Shown here piece after piece: positions 17,328 to 24,166 of a stretch of 64,000 nt of DNA (position 1 is the first letter of the stretch; every line of letters begins with the position of its first letter). Both the position numbers and the translations under genes were made by a program. The notes below the pieces were generated by a model. That model was not told the origin of the DNA, ran no database searches, and was given only the letters and a program-made list of their open reading frames with translations. The stretch comes from Minisyncoccota bacterium (GTDB taxonomy: Bacteria; Patescibacteria; Microgenomatia; UBA1400; PJMF01), in NCBI GenBank assembly GCA_012515515.1, contig JAAYYE010000013.1:6118-70117 (forward strand). The letters are read 5' to 3'.

Positions 17328-18802
17328 GATTGTTTAAGTTCTGTGTTATTGCTTTGTTTTTTTGCTAAATTATTGACAGCTAATTGAAATTGCTGGCCAC
17401 GATCCAGGTAATCCTTAAATAAGCCAAAGCTAGCACAAGCTGGACTAAGTAGGACCACATCATCAGCTTGGGCCCAAAGCTGGGCTTGTTCAACGGCTTC
17501 CGTCATCGATTGACAAATTCGGTATTTAGGAAAAGTTGCTGCATCTAATTGGCGCTCTTGCCACATTGCTTTTAACTCTTCTAAAATTTTTTCACCCAAG
17601 GGAGGGAAGAGGAGGAGGGCTTTGACTTTTTGTTCAATAATGCTTATAAAATATTCTTTTAGATCGAGTTTTTTATCAGAACCGCCAGCCAGCAAAATGA
17701 CTTTTCCCTGAGGAAAACTTCTAATGGCAGCACTGCTCGCAGTCGGATTAGTAGCTATCGAGTCGTCATAATACCTCACCTTGTCCAATTCGGCGACCAA
17801 TTCAAGGCGATGAGCTAGCCCACGAAAATTGCTAATACTTTGACGCAAGCTACTCTCACTCACTTGAAAAATTTGCGCTACAGCGATGGCACTCAGCACA
17901 TTGTAGAGATTGTGTCTGCCTAGCAATTTGATCTCAGCAACTGGCATTAAATTCTGCAAGGCACTCGGATTATCTAACTTTCGCCAATAAATTTCTTCAT
18001 CTTTAATAAACACTTGGTAATCTTGATCATCACTTTTATCTATCAGCGAATGTTTCAGTTGATGATTCGGCCTAACTGCACTTAAGGCTGCCAATTTACT
18101 GGCTCCAGCCAGTTGTGGATTGTAAATTAGCCAATCGTTAGGACTTTGATAACGAGTAATAGCTGTTTTTGAAGCAGCATACTGGTCAAAATTGACAAAA
18201 TAATCTAGATGTTCTGGAGTCACATCAAGCAAGACTGCAACTTGAGGGCTAGCCTTGAGTTCAGCCAATTGATGAGAAGATAATTCAGCCACCACCAAAG
18301 TTTCTTGATCAATTACCGACAGATAATTAAGAGCTGGACGGCCAATATTACCCAGTAGGACACTTTTGTAATCGGCTTGACTAAGAATATCAAAAATTAA
18401 TTGACTGGTCGTGCTTTTTCCCTTACTACCAGTGATGCCAATAACCGTTCCTTGGCAACGATCAAAAAATAATTGCATGTTTGAAGTAATTTGCAAACTA
18501 GGATTCAGCTCCAGGGCTTGTTGAATAGCGGGTAAGGTAATGGGAATTCCGGCAGTTTTAATTAAAAAATCGTAAGTAGCTAGCTTTTCCAGATAATGAT
18601 TGCCAGTTTGCCAGATTAATTTTCGATCTGTTTGGCTAATTTCTTTCCATTCGGGGAAATTAATGAATAAAACAGCGCTTGGTGATTGATCTGCCAGAGT
18701 GAGTTCTTGATCGGGAAATTGCTCACGCAAAAAACGATAACTAGACAAGCCTTCTCTGCCAAGACCTAAAATAATAATGCGCCCGTTAGCCAAGTCCGAC
18801 AT
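17324..18802 (-). CDS. murD: UDP-N-acetylmuramoyl-L-alanine--D-glutamate ligase
   Basis: Adds D-Glu to UDP-MurNAc-L-Ala in the cytoplasm. The N-terminal Rossmann domain starts RIIILGLGREGLSSYRFL, the ATP loop is GITGSKGKSTT, then LLGNIGRPAL, VAELSSHQL and DVTPEHLDYF, and the C-terminal domain has RLELVAELDKVRYYDDSIATNP, ILLAGGSDK and LLSPACASFGLFKDY, all diagnostic of MurD. An extended -10 (TGT-TAAAAT) overlaps an earlier in-frame ATG at 18820 and lies 8 nt before the ATG at 18802, so I take 18802 as the start of a leaderless mRNA. Coupled to murF downstream. Confidence 0.94.
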   Translation of the reverse strand: MSDLANGRIIILGLGREGLSSYRFLREQFPDQELTLADQSPSAVLFINFPEWKEISQTDRKLIWQTGNHYLEKLATYDFLIKTAGIPITLPAIQQALELNPSLQITSNMQLFFDRCQGTVIGITGSKGKSTTSQLIFDILSQADYKSVLLGNIGRPALNYLSVIDQETLVVAELSSHQLAELKASPQVAVLLDVTPEHLDYFVNFDQYAASKTAITRYQSPNDWLIYNPQLAGASKLAALSAVRPNHQLKHSLIDKSDDQDYQVFIKDEEIYWRKLDNPSALQNLMPVAEIKLLGRHNLYNVLSAIAVAQIFQVSESSLRQSISNFRGLAHRLELVAELDKVRYYDDSIATNPTASSAAIRSFPQGKVILLAGGSDKKLDLKEYFISIIEQKVKALLLFPPLGEKILEELKAMWQERQLDAATFPKYRICQSMTEAVEQAQLWAQADDVVLLSPACASFGLFKDYLDRGQQFQLAVNNLAKKQSNNTELKQS

Positions 18803-18810
18803 ACAAATAT

Positions 18811-18819
18811 ATTTTAACA
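18811..18819 (-). promoter_or_regulatory. Extended -10 promoter of murD
   Basis: On the complement, TGT-TAAAAT ends 8 nt before the ATG at 18802. The same arrangement (ATG embedded in the -10) occurs at rpmB. Confidence 0.5.
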
Positions 18820-18856
18820 TTTTACTCTAGCTTTGGGGGATGATAAAAATTCTTTG

Positions 18857-18865
18857 TGTTATGAT
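18857..18865 (+). promoter_or_regulatory. Extended -10 promoter of the WecG/TagA gene
   Basis: TGT-TATGAT ends 6 nt before the ATG at 18872; no Shine-Dalgarno could fit on the transcript. Divergent with the murD promoter about 40 bp away. Confidence 0.55.
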
Positions 18866-18871
18866 TAAAAA

Positions 18872-19738
18872 ATGGACGCACAATTTTTTCAATTAGCAAT
18901 TTATTCTGATAGCTGGCAAGATTTTTGGCATTTGCTCAAAAATCACCTAGAAACAGCTAAACCCAAAGATTTAAAGATAATTTTTACTCCCAATCCAGAA
19001 ATATTAGTGCAAGTCGAGCAAAATCCAGCTCTGCGCAAAGTACTGAAAGGTGCCGATATTTTATTACCAGATGGAATTGGTTTAATTATGGCCAATCGCT
19101 GGATTCGCTGTCGTCAAAGCCTGTTATTTCCTTTTCGCCAAGCAGTGAAGCCAAAAAAAATTGAAGAAAAAATTACTGGCGTTGATGTGGCAGATCAATT
19201 ACTCGTAGAAGCAGCCAAAAAAAATTATGTCACCTTAATTATCGGTGGGCGTAATTATGCTGAGTTTTGGGGGAAAGCTGGCGGTGAGTATCAGGGAGAA
19301 ATTTATGAAGATGAAGAAAGCCTGATTCAATTGAAGAAAAACTTGTATTGGACTGAAGCCTATCAAGACAAAAATGAGCCTTTGCCAATTGAAGATCAAG
19401 CTTTGGAGAAAATTTTAAAGAAATTGAAGCCACAAATAGTGTTTGTTGCTTTTGGTTCTTTGGAACAGGAGCAGTGGTTGTTGGAATGGCGCGCGCGCCT
19501 CGAGCAAGCGGGCGTCTTGGTAGCCATTGGGGTGGGGGGTTCTTTTGATTTGCTGTTTGGCCAGATCGCGCGCGCGCCTCATGTAATTCGCGCCCTAGCC
19601 TTGGAATGGTTGTGGCGTTTGGTCCAGCAACCATGGCGCTGGCGACGTCAATTACGTTTATTCAGATTTCTTTGTTTAGTGAGACAGGAGGCTAAGCGTT
19701 GGCAAAAAATGGCTAAAACCCAACTGAGTCGAGCCTAA
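18872..19738 (+). CDS. WecG/TagA/CpsF family glycosyltransferase (GT26)
   Basis: A 288-residue enzyme transferring a sugar (ManNAc or ManNAcA in known members) onto a lipid-linked acceptor for surface polysaccharide or teichoic acid. Family marks are IIFTPNPEILV, LLPDGIGLIMANRW, KITGVDVADQLL, VTLIIGG, PQIVFVAFGSLEQEQWL, VAIGVGGSFDLLFGQIARAP and the basic WRLVQQPWRWRRQLR near the C-terminus, which in this family attaches to the membrane. The GQ in FDLLFGQIARAP replaces the more usual AG. Divergent from murD, so it sits with envelope genes. Two nearly identical GCGCGCGCGCCT runs (about 19489 and 19568) stand out in an AT-rich genome. Confidence 0.9.
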   Translation: MDAQFFQLAIYSDSWQDFWHLLKNHLETAKPKDLKIIFTPNPEILVQVEQNPALRKVLKGADILLPDGIGLIMANRWIRCRQSLLFPFRQAVKPKKIEEKITGVDVADQLLVEAAKKNYVTLIIGGRNYAEFWGKAGGEYQGEIYEDEESLIQLKKNLYWTEAYQDKNEPLPIEDQALEKILKKLKPQIVFVAFGSLEQEQWLLEWRARLEQAGVLVAIGVGGSFDLLFGQIARAPHVIRALALEWLWRLVQQPWRWRRQLRLFRFLCLVRQEAKRWQKMAKTQLSRA

Positions 19739-19787
19739 AGTTGATTTTTTACTATCAGTCTCTTATCAATCCCTTATTAATCTCTGA

Positions 19788-20069
19788 TTAATCTTTTAAT
19801 TCGTCTGGATTAACGCCTAAAAGCCACAAAACGGCCTCTTTCTTATAACGTCGATCTCCGCGTGAATTAATTCTGATGGCAGGGAGTTTACCTCGTTTGC
19901 CCCAGCGCTTAATTGTTAGGGGAGAGACTCTTAATAAATCAGCCACTTCTCTAACTGTTAGTAGATCTGGTAAGTTTTTAATATCAAGTTTGGCAGCGTC
20001 AGTAGCTCGACCAGTTTTCTTTTCTTCACCATCAGTTTGCATTGGATTAAAGTCTGGACTATCGCTCAT
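19788..20069 (-). CDS. Small helix-turn-helix protein (excisionase/MerR-like)
   Basis: A 93-residue protein. Its C-terminal half is a winged helix-turn-helix of the excisionase type: LLTVREVADLLRVSPLTIKRW, then GKLPAIRINSRGDRRYKKEAVLWLLG. The N-terminal 35 residues are polar and probably disordered. It should bind DNA; as no integrase is nearby it is more likely a small regulator than a recombination factor. A good Shine-Dalgarno (AGAAAGGAA) precedes the ATG, as at the ribosomal genes downstream. GACCTA recurs upstream (about 20085 and 20142) and could be an operator. Confidence 0.8.
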   Translation of the reverse strand: MSDSPDFNPMQTDGEEKKTGRATDAAKLDIKNLPDLLTVREVADLLRVSPLTIKRWGKRGKLPAIRINSRGDRRYKKEAVLWLLGVNPDELKD

Positions 20070-20394
20070 TTTTCCTTTCTGTGACCTAAATTATTAGGCC
20101 TATAAGTCTTGTTAAATTTAGTAATTGTTCGATCTATTATGACCTATACCTAACAATAGCAGAATAAAACAAAACAAGTCAATAAGCAATTTTTATTTAT
20201 AGATCATAATTGGGCAAACTAGCTACATTTTTTTGTTATTGACGAACTAGGAGAATTCTTCACAAATATAATATCCTATAATTTTTCAAAATTGAGAAAA
20301 AATATCCTATATAATTTTGAACCATAGCAAATTAGCCTTCTAATATAATTTTTAGCCATAGTAAATTAGCCCTCTAAAACCATTAAGAAATTAC
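20070..20394. other. Gene-free AT-rich region with short repeats
   Basis: This lies between the HTH gene and the rplL terminator. It contains AATATCCTATA repeats (about 20268 and 20300) and, next to them, the 34-bp tandem repeat listed separately. No gene seen. Confidence 0.5.
20310..20377. repeat. 34-bp tandem duplication
   Basis: Positions 20310-20343 and 20344-20377 are directly adjacent copies differing at four of 34 positions. Both begin TATAATTTT and end TCTAA. They lie just downstream of the rplJL terminator. Confidence 0.8.
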
Positions 20395-20418
20395 AAAAAC
20401 CCCGCTATGAAGCGGGGT
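20395..20418 (-). terminator. Intrinsic terminator of the rplJ-rplL operon
   Basis: On the complement, ACCCCGC (20418-20412) pairs with GCGGGGT (20405-20399) around TTCATA and runs into five T. It is GC-rich in an AT-rich setting and 40 bp beyond the rplL stop. Confidence 0.92.
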
Positions 20419-20457
20419 AAAACAGATTATAAACTTATTTAAACTCAATAAATTTGC

Positions 20458-20859
20458 TTATTTAAGTTCAACGACACAGCCTGCTTCTTCTAAAGCTTTT
20501 TTGGCTGCTTCGGCATCTTCTTTTTTAGCGCCTTCTAGAACTGTTTTGGGTGCTGATTCCACGAAGGTTTTAGCATCTCCAAGACCAAGTTCTGGTTTGA
20601 GAGTGCGCACTGCTTTAATAGCGGCAATTTTATTGTTGCCTGCTTCTTTGAGGATGACGTCAAATTCATCTTTTTCCTCAGCAGCGGGGGCTGCAGCTGC
20701 ACTAGCACCAGCGGCCATCATGACTGGAGCAGCAGCGCTGACACCAAATTCTTCTTCAAGTGCGCTGACCAACTCAGACACTTCCATTAGGGAAAGCTCT
20801 TTGACTGCGTCAACGATTTTTTGCACCTTGGCGCTTAGTTTTTTAGCTTCTTCTGCCAT
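20458..20859 (-). CDS. rplL: Ribosomal protein L7/L12
   Basis: The flexible stalk protein of the large subunit that recruits translation factors. The N-terminal dimerisation helix region is VDAVKELSLMEVSELVSALEEEFG, then an Ala-rich hinge (AAPVMMAAGASAAAAPAAE), then the C-terminal domain EKDEFDVILKEAGNNKIAAIKAVR and LGLGDAKTFVESAPKTVLEGAKKEDAEAAKKALEEAG, cited here only as motif positions about 63-130. 133 residues is slightly longer than usual. AAAGGAT precedes the ATG by a few nt. It follows rplJ in the standard order and shares its L10-controlled leader and terminator. Confidence 0.97.
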   Translation of the reverse strand: MAEEAKKLSAKVQKIVDAVKELSLMEVSELVSALEEEFGVSAAAPVMMAAGASAAAAPAAEEKDEFDVILKEAGNNKIAAIKAVRTLKPELGLGDAKTFVESAPKTVLEGAKKEDAEAAKKALEEAGCVVELK

Positions 20860-20941
20860 TGTGATCCTTTCTGTTAATTAGTGATTTAACTAATTTTTAA
20901 CTAATTATTAATATTTTTTAATTTTTAATTTTTTTAAACTT

Positions 20942-21448
20942 TTAATTTTTTTTGTCGGCAATTGCTTTAAGTACATAAACCAAATCTTTGCTTTTAGCAC
21001 TGAGAGTATTAACCAAGCCTTGACCAGGTCCTTTAAGTCGCTGAATTAACATGACCACCAATTCATTTTTACTTGGCAATTTACTTAAGGTTTCAATTTC
21101 AGCAATTGATAAGACTTTTTCATCCATGTAGCCTTGCTTAATACTTAATTTTTCAGATTTTTTGTGAAAATCAAAAAGAGCTTTTAATCCAGCAACAGCA
21201 TCGTTGTAAGAAAAAACCAGAGCATTCATGCCAGATAGCGATTCAGTTAATTTACCTTTGCCAAGCGCAATATCAATTAAAGTATTTTTGCTGACAAACA
21301 TTTCACCGCCTGCTTCTCTCAAGGCATCGCGCAGGGCAGTTAAATCGTTAACACTGGTTCCAGAATAATCAACAATGACTAAAGATTTAGCACGGTCAAT
21401 TTTTTCTTGGATAATTTTGATTTCTTCAATATTGCTTTTACTTGGCAT
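20942..21448 (-). CDS. rplJ: Ribosomal protein L10
   Basis: Base of the L7/L12 stalk. The N-terminus SNIEEIKIIQEKIDRAKSLV and VVDYSGTSVNDLTALRDALR are typical, followed by EMFVSKNTLIDIALG and SGMNALVFSYNDAVAGLKAL; the C-terminal helix that binds L7/L12 dimers follows. An upstream in-frame ATG at 21502 would add 18 unlikely hydrophobic residues; the ATG at 21448 has AAAGGATCT just before it, so I use that (168 residues). Probably autoregulated through the L10 leader upstream. Confidence 0.95.
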   Translation of the reverse strand: MPSKSNIEEIKIIQEKIDRAKSLVIVDYSGTSVNDLTALRDALREAGGEMFVSKNTLIDIALGKGKLTESLSGMNALVFSYNDAVAGLKALFDFHKKSEKLSIKQGYMDEKVLSIAEIETLSKLPSKNELVVMLIQRLKGPGQGLVNTLSAKSKDLVYVLKAIADKKN

Positions 21449-21539
21449 AGATCCTTTATTTAAATGTTTTTTAAAAAATATAAAAATATTGACTAAGTAC
21501 AAAAATTAACTTTACTACTTGTTAGCCAAAAACTAGAGA

Positions 21540-21612
21540 AAGGGGAAACGCTTTGTTTACTTCCTCGGTGTGATGATTAAGCTTTGCAGCCCACACTGTC
21601 TTTGGACAACAG
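21540..21612 (-). ncRNA. L10 leader (ribosomal protein L10 autoregulatory element)
   Basis: On the complement, the 5' UTR of rplJ has TTGTCCAAAGACAG, then GTGTG pairing with CACAC around GCAAAGCTTAATCAT, ending CACACCGAGGAAG. This matches the known L10-leader pattern CCAAAGACAG...GCTTAAT...CCGAGG, where excess L10(L12)4 binds its own mRNA and blocks translation. Confidence 0.88.
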
Positions 21613-21616
21613 CAGA

Positions 21617-21644
21617 ATTATAGCAGACAACAGTCGACTGACAA
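21617..21644 (-). promoter_or_regulatory. Promoter of rplJ-rplL
   Basis: On the complement, TTGTCA (21644-21639) and TATAAT (21622-21617) are separated by 16 bp. Transcription would start about 21610, just before the L10 leader core, giving a leader of about 160 nt. Confidence 0.8.
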
Positions 21645-21706
21645 GGCGCAAAAAAGACCAAGGCCTACATTTACAAGCAGGACTTAATAAGCCATAATAA
21701 GTGTTA

Positions 21707-23908
21707 ATGAAAAAACAGCAGCGATTCTCTCAACTTTTTTTAGTGATCGTCTTTTTCCTTTCTTTCTTAATTTTAAATCTAATTTCTAGTCGGGCAGTGT
21801 TTGCTAGAAGTTACACTATTGACCAAAGCGCTATCGACTTCTTTTTGCAGGAAGATGGTTCAGCCAAAGTGATTGAGCGCCGAGCTTTTAATTTTCAGGG
21901 AGATTATCGTTTTGTTTATCAAAAGATTAATTTGCAAAATAGTCAAAGTGTTACTGATACTGGGCGAAGTGAGCCTTACTTGCTGAACAATTTTGAGCTC
22001 TGTGAAGTAAAACAGATTAGTGGCGTGGATTCTTATGATTGCTATCGGGTTTTAGAAAGCAATGAAGTCAATTTGAGTGAAGCTCGCAACAATCCAGATA
22101 ATACTTTTTACATTGAACAGCGGGGTAGTGAATATTATTTACAATGGCACTATCAAGCCAATGATGAAACTAAGCTTTTTGAATTACGCTATCAAATCGA
22201 TAATTTATTAAGCAAACAAGACAATGTGGCAGAATTATATTGGCAGTTCGTGGGCGATTCTTGGGAGGTGCCTCATGGGCCCGTGAAGATTAACGTTTGG
22301 TTGCCAAAAAATTTCTTGACCTCTCAACTCAACGCAGTTCAGGCTTGGGGGCATGGTCCATTAAGTGGCAGAGTCAGTATTGATAGTTTAGCCAGTGATA
22401 ATGGTTTATACGGTGTTCATTTTGAGGCAGAGCAAGTCAAGCTTGGCCAATTTTTGGAAGGCAGAATTATTTTGCCCCTGTCTAGCTTGAGTGCTGTTGA
22501 GCAGTTACCTGTTGGCAAACTTAGTCAACAAAAAATTCTAGCCCAAGAACAAAAATTTATTGAGCAAACAATTAAGGAAGTAAGGAAAGTAGAAAGAATT
22601 GCCCAGTTAATATTTTTGGTCTCTGTGGGGCTAAGTATCTTGGGAATTTTCTACTTTGTGCAAAATTTAATTCAATATTTAAAAGTGGCTAAAGAAGAAC
22701 GCTTACAAGTCTTGCCGGGTATCTGGGAACCGCCTAGCGATTTAGAACCGGCTTTAGTTCAGCAGCTTATGACTAAGACGAAAAAGCTCACTCCCGCGGT
22801 TTTTACTGCCACAGTGTTGTCTCTAGTGCATAAAAAAGTTTGTCGAATCGTGCGCAGTGAGAAAAAAGAAGGTTTAATTGCTAAAGATTACAGTTATTTC
22901 TTAGAATTAAGTAACCAAGCGGGGCAGGTGCCTTTATCGCCAGTAGAGCAAGAGGTGTTTAATTTTTTGTTTATCACCGTTTCCAATTATTATGCCAAAT
23001 ATTATCACCGGGCAAGTGGCGAGTGGGTCACTGAACAACAGTTTAATCAACTTTGGCGCCAGGCAAATCCACAGGGTGATCGGGAAGCTCTGGCTTTAGC
23101 TAAAGCAAAGACTCGAAAAAATTTAAATCTTAAAGATATAGCCAGATACACTAAAAGCTATGCTAGCAGCAGTTATCTTTTTTTTGAAAAGTTAGAAACG
23201 ATTGCTTTTAAAGATAATCTGGCCAAAGGTTATTTTGATCGAGATGTCCATCAATTTGCGACTAGTTTGAGTAGCTTAAAGTTATTTATTAGTCCTATGA
23301 TTAGCTTTATTTTGGCGATGGTCTTGATAAGTTTTTTGGTAAATACCGATTTATCTATCATAGAGGCTTGGATCAGTGTCACTTGGATATTCCTCACGGG
23401 CAATTTAATACTTGGCTTTAATGCTGGGATAGTGATGTCGATTTTGCAAGCTAGTAGTGAAAAAAGGAGTGAAAAAGGTCACATTGAAGCAGAACAATGG
23501 TTGTCTTTTAAAAAACATTTAAAAGATTACAAAAAAACCAAAAACTACGCTATTGACTCAATTATTCTTTGGGAAAAATACCTCGTTTATGGCACTTTAT
23601 TTGGGGTATCGATGAAAGCTTTGTCTCAATTACCTGTTCAATTTAAAGATTGGTCAGAGGCTGATCAAAGAACTTTAGTTAATTATTGGGGAATGTCGAA
23701 CTTTAATTTGAGTCAATCAGCTGTAGCTGATATGAAGAGTTTTGATTTGGGTAGTGTTACTCACTCACTCAGTTCTTTGGGTAGTGCTTTTAAGACTATT
23801 AGCAGTAGCGCCTCACATAGTTATGGGGCAAGCGGCAGCAGTTCAAGTGGAGGATTTTCTAGTGGAGGTGGCGGCGGCGGTGGCGGCGGTGGCGGCGGAG
23901 CTGGATAA
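21707..23908 (+). CDS. DUF2207 family membrane protein with Gly-rich tail
   Basis: A protein of about 733 residues. A basic N-terminus and a signal-like helix (about residues 10-33) are followed by an extracytoplasmic beta-rich DUF2207 domain (about 35-280; DFFLQEDGSAKVIERRAFNFQGDYR, cited by its start and end), a helix at about 297-318, a cytoplasmic part, two further helices at about 525-590, and a C-terminal Ser/Gly stretch ending in a run of Gly. This is the known layout of DUF2207 proteins (YciQ-like), whose biochemical role is unknown. The listed GTG at 21701 is less likely than the ATG at 21707, which has CATAAT 8 nt upstream. Confidence 0.85.
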   Translation: MKKQQRFSQLFLVIVFFLSFLILNLISSRAVFARSYTIDQSAIDFFLQEDGSAKVIERRAFNFQGDYRFVYQKINLQNSQSVTDTGRSEPYLLNNFELCEVKQISGVDSYDCYRVLESNEVNLSEARNNPDNTFYIEQRGSEYYLQWHYQANDETKLFELRYQIDNLLSKQDNVAELYWQFVGDSWEVPHGPVKINVWLPKNFLTSQLNAVQAWGHGPLSGRVSIDSLASDNGLYGVHFEAEQVKLGQFLEGRIILPLSSLSAVEQLPVGKLSQQKILAQEQKFIEQTIKEVRKVERIAQLIFLVSVGLSILGIFYFVQNLIQYLKVAKEERLQVLPGIWEPPSDLEPALVQQLMTKTKKLTPAVFTATVLSLVHKKVCRIVRSEKKEGLIAKDYSYFLELSNQAGQVPLSPVEQEVFNFLFITVSNYYAKYYHRASGEWVTEQQFNQLWRQANPQGDREALALAKAKTRKNLNLKDIARYTKSYASSSYLFFEKLETIAFKDNLAKGYFDRDVHQFATSLSSLKLFISPMISFILAMVLISFLVNTDLSIIEAWISVTWIFLTGNLILGFNAGIVMSILQASSEKRSEKGHIEAEQWLSFKKHLKDYKKTKNYAIDSIILWEKYLVYGTLFGVSMKALSQLPVQFKDWSEADQRTLVNYWGMSNFNLSQSAVADMKSFDLGSVTHSLSSLGSAFKTISSSASHSYGASGSSSSGGFSSGGGGGGGGGGGGAG

Positions 23909-23981
23909 GTTTCGCATTAATAATCAGCATGAGTATTTGGCATTTGATTGGTATTCGGCAATAGTGAAGCCAAAATTCTTA

Positions 23982-23990
23982 TGCTATAAT
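23982..23990 (+). promoter_or_regulatory. Extended -10 promoter of the thrS leader
   Basis: TGC-TATAAT is a perfect extended -10. It ends 8 nt before the ATG of the Thr-rich leader peptide, so the leader ORF is probably the first codon set of the mRNA. No good -35 is seen, as expected for an extended -10. Confidence 0.75.
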
Positions 23991-23998
23991 GATTATTC

Positions 23999-24043
23999 AT
24001 GTTAAAAATTATCTTAACTACCAGCACTACTACTAGCCCCTAG
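23999..24043 (+). CDS. Thr-rich leader peptide controlling thrS
   Basis: A 14-codon ORF, MLKIILTTSTTTSP followed by TAG. Five of eight consecutive codons (7-14) are Thr (ACT, ACC, ACT, ACT, ACT). It begins about where transcription should start, so it would be translated from a leaderless 5' end. The TAG stop shares its G with the first base of an anti-terminator arm, and a terminator follows before thrS. This is the layout of amino-acid attenuators such as thrL of E. coli, here in front of the cognate tRNA synthetase. The coding nature is inferred from layout, not from homology. Confidence 0.75.
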   Translation: MLKIILTTSTTTSP

Positions 24044-24110
24044 CGGGTTGTTGTGTGTTGGATTTAGATAATTGCCAAAAACACCAACCCGCGATCAAGG
24101 CGGGTTTTTT
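24043..24110 (+). promoter_or_regulatory. Threonine attenuator: anti-terminator and terminator arms
   Basis: Terminator: AACCCGC (24086-24092) pairs with GCGGGTT (24100-24106) around GATCAAG, with T continuing to 24110. Anti-terminator: GCGGGTTG (24043-24050) pairs perfectly over 8 bp with CAACCCGC (24085-24092), and three more pairs follow after one mismatch. The two are mutually exclusive. A ribosome waiting at the leader stop would cover 24043-24050 and allow termination; one stalled at the Thr codons would leave it free and allow read-through into thrS. Confidence 0.82.
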
Positions 24111-24166
24111 AATAGCAATTATCTGAAAAATTCATTAAAATTAAAATAATAAACAGACAAGGAATT

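Noticed and set aside
19788..20069. Phage excisionase marking a mobile element
   Set aside because: No integrase, att-like repeats or phage genes nearby; it sits among ribosomal genes.
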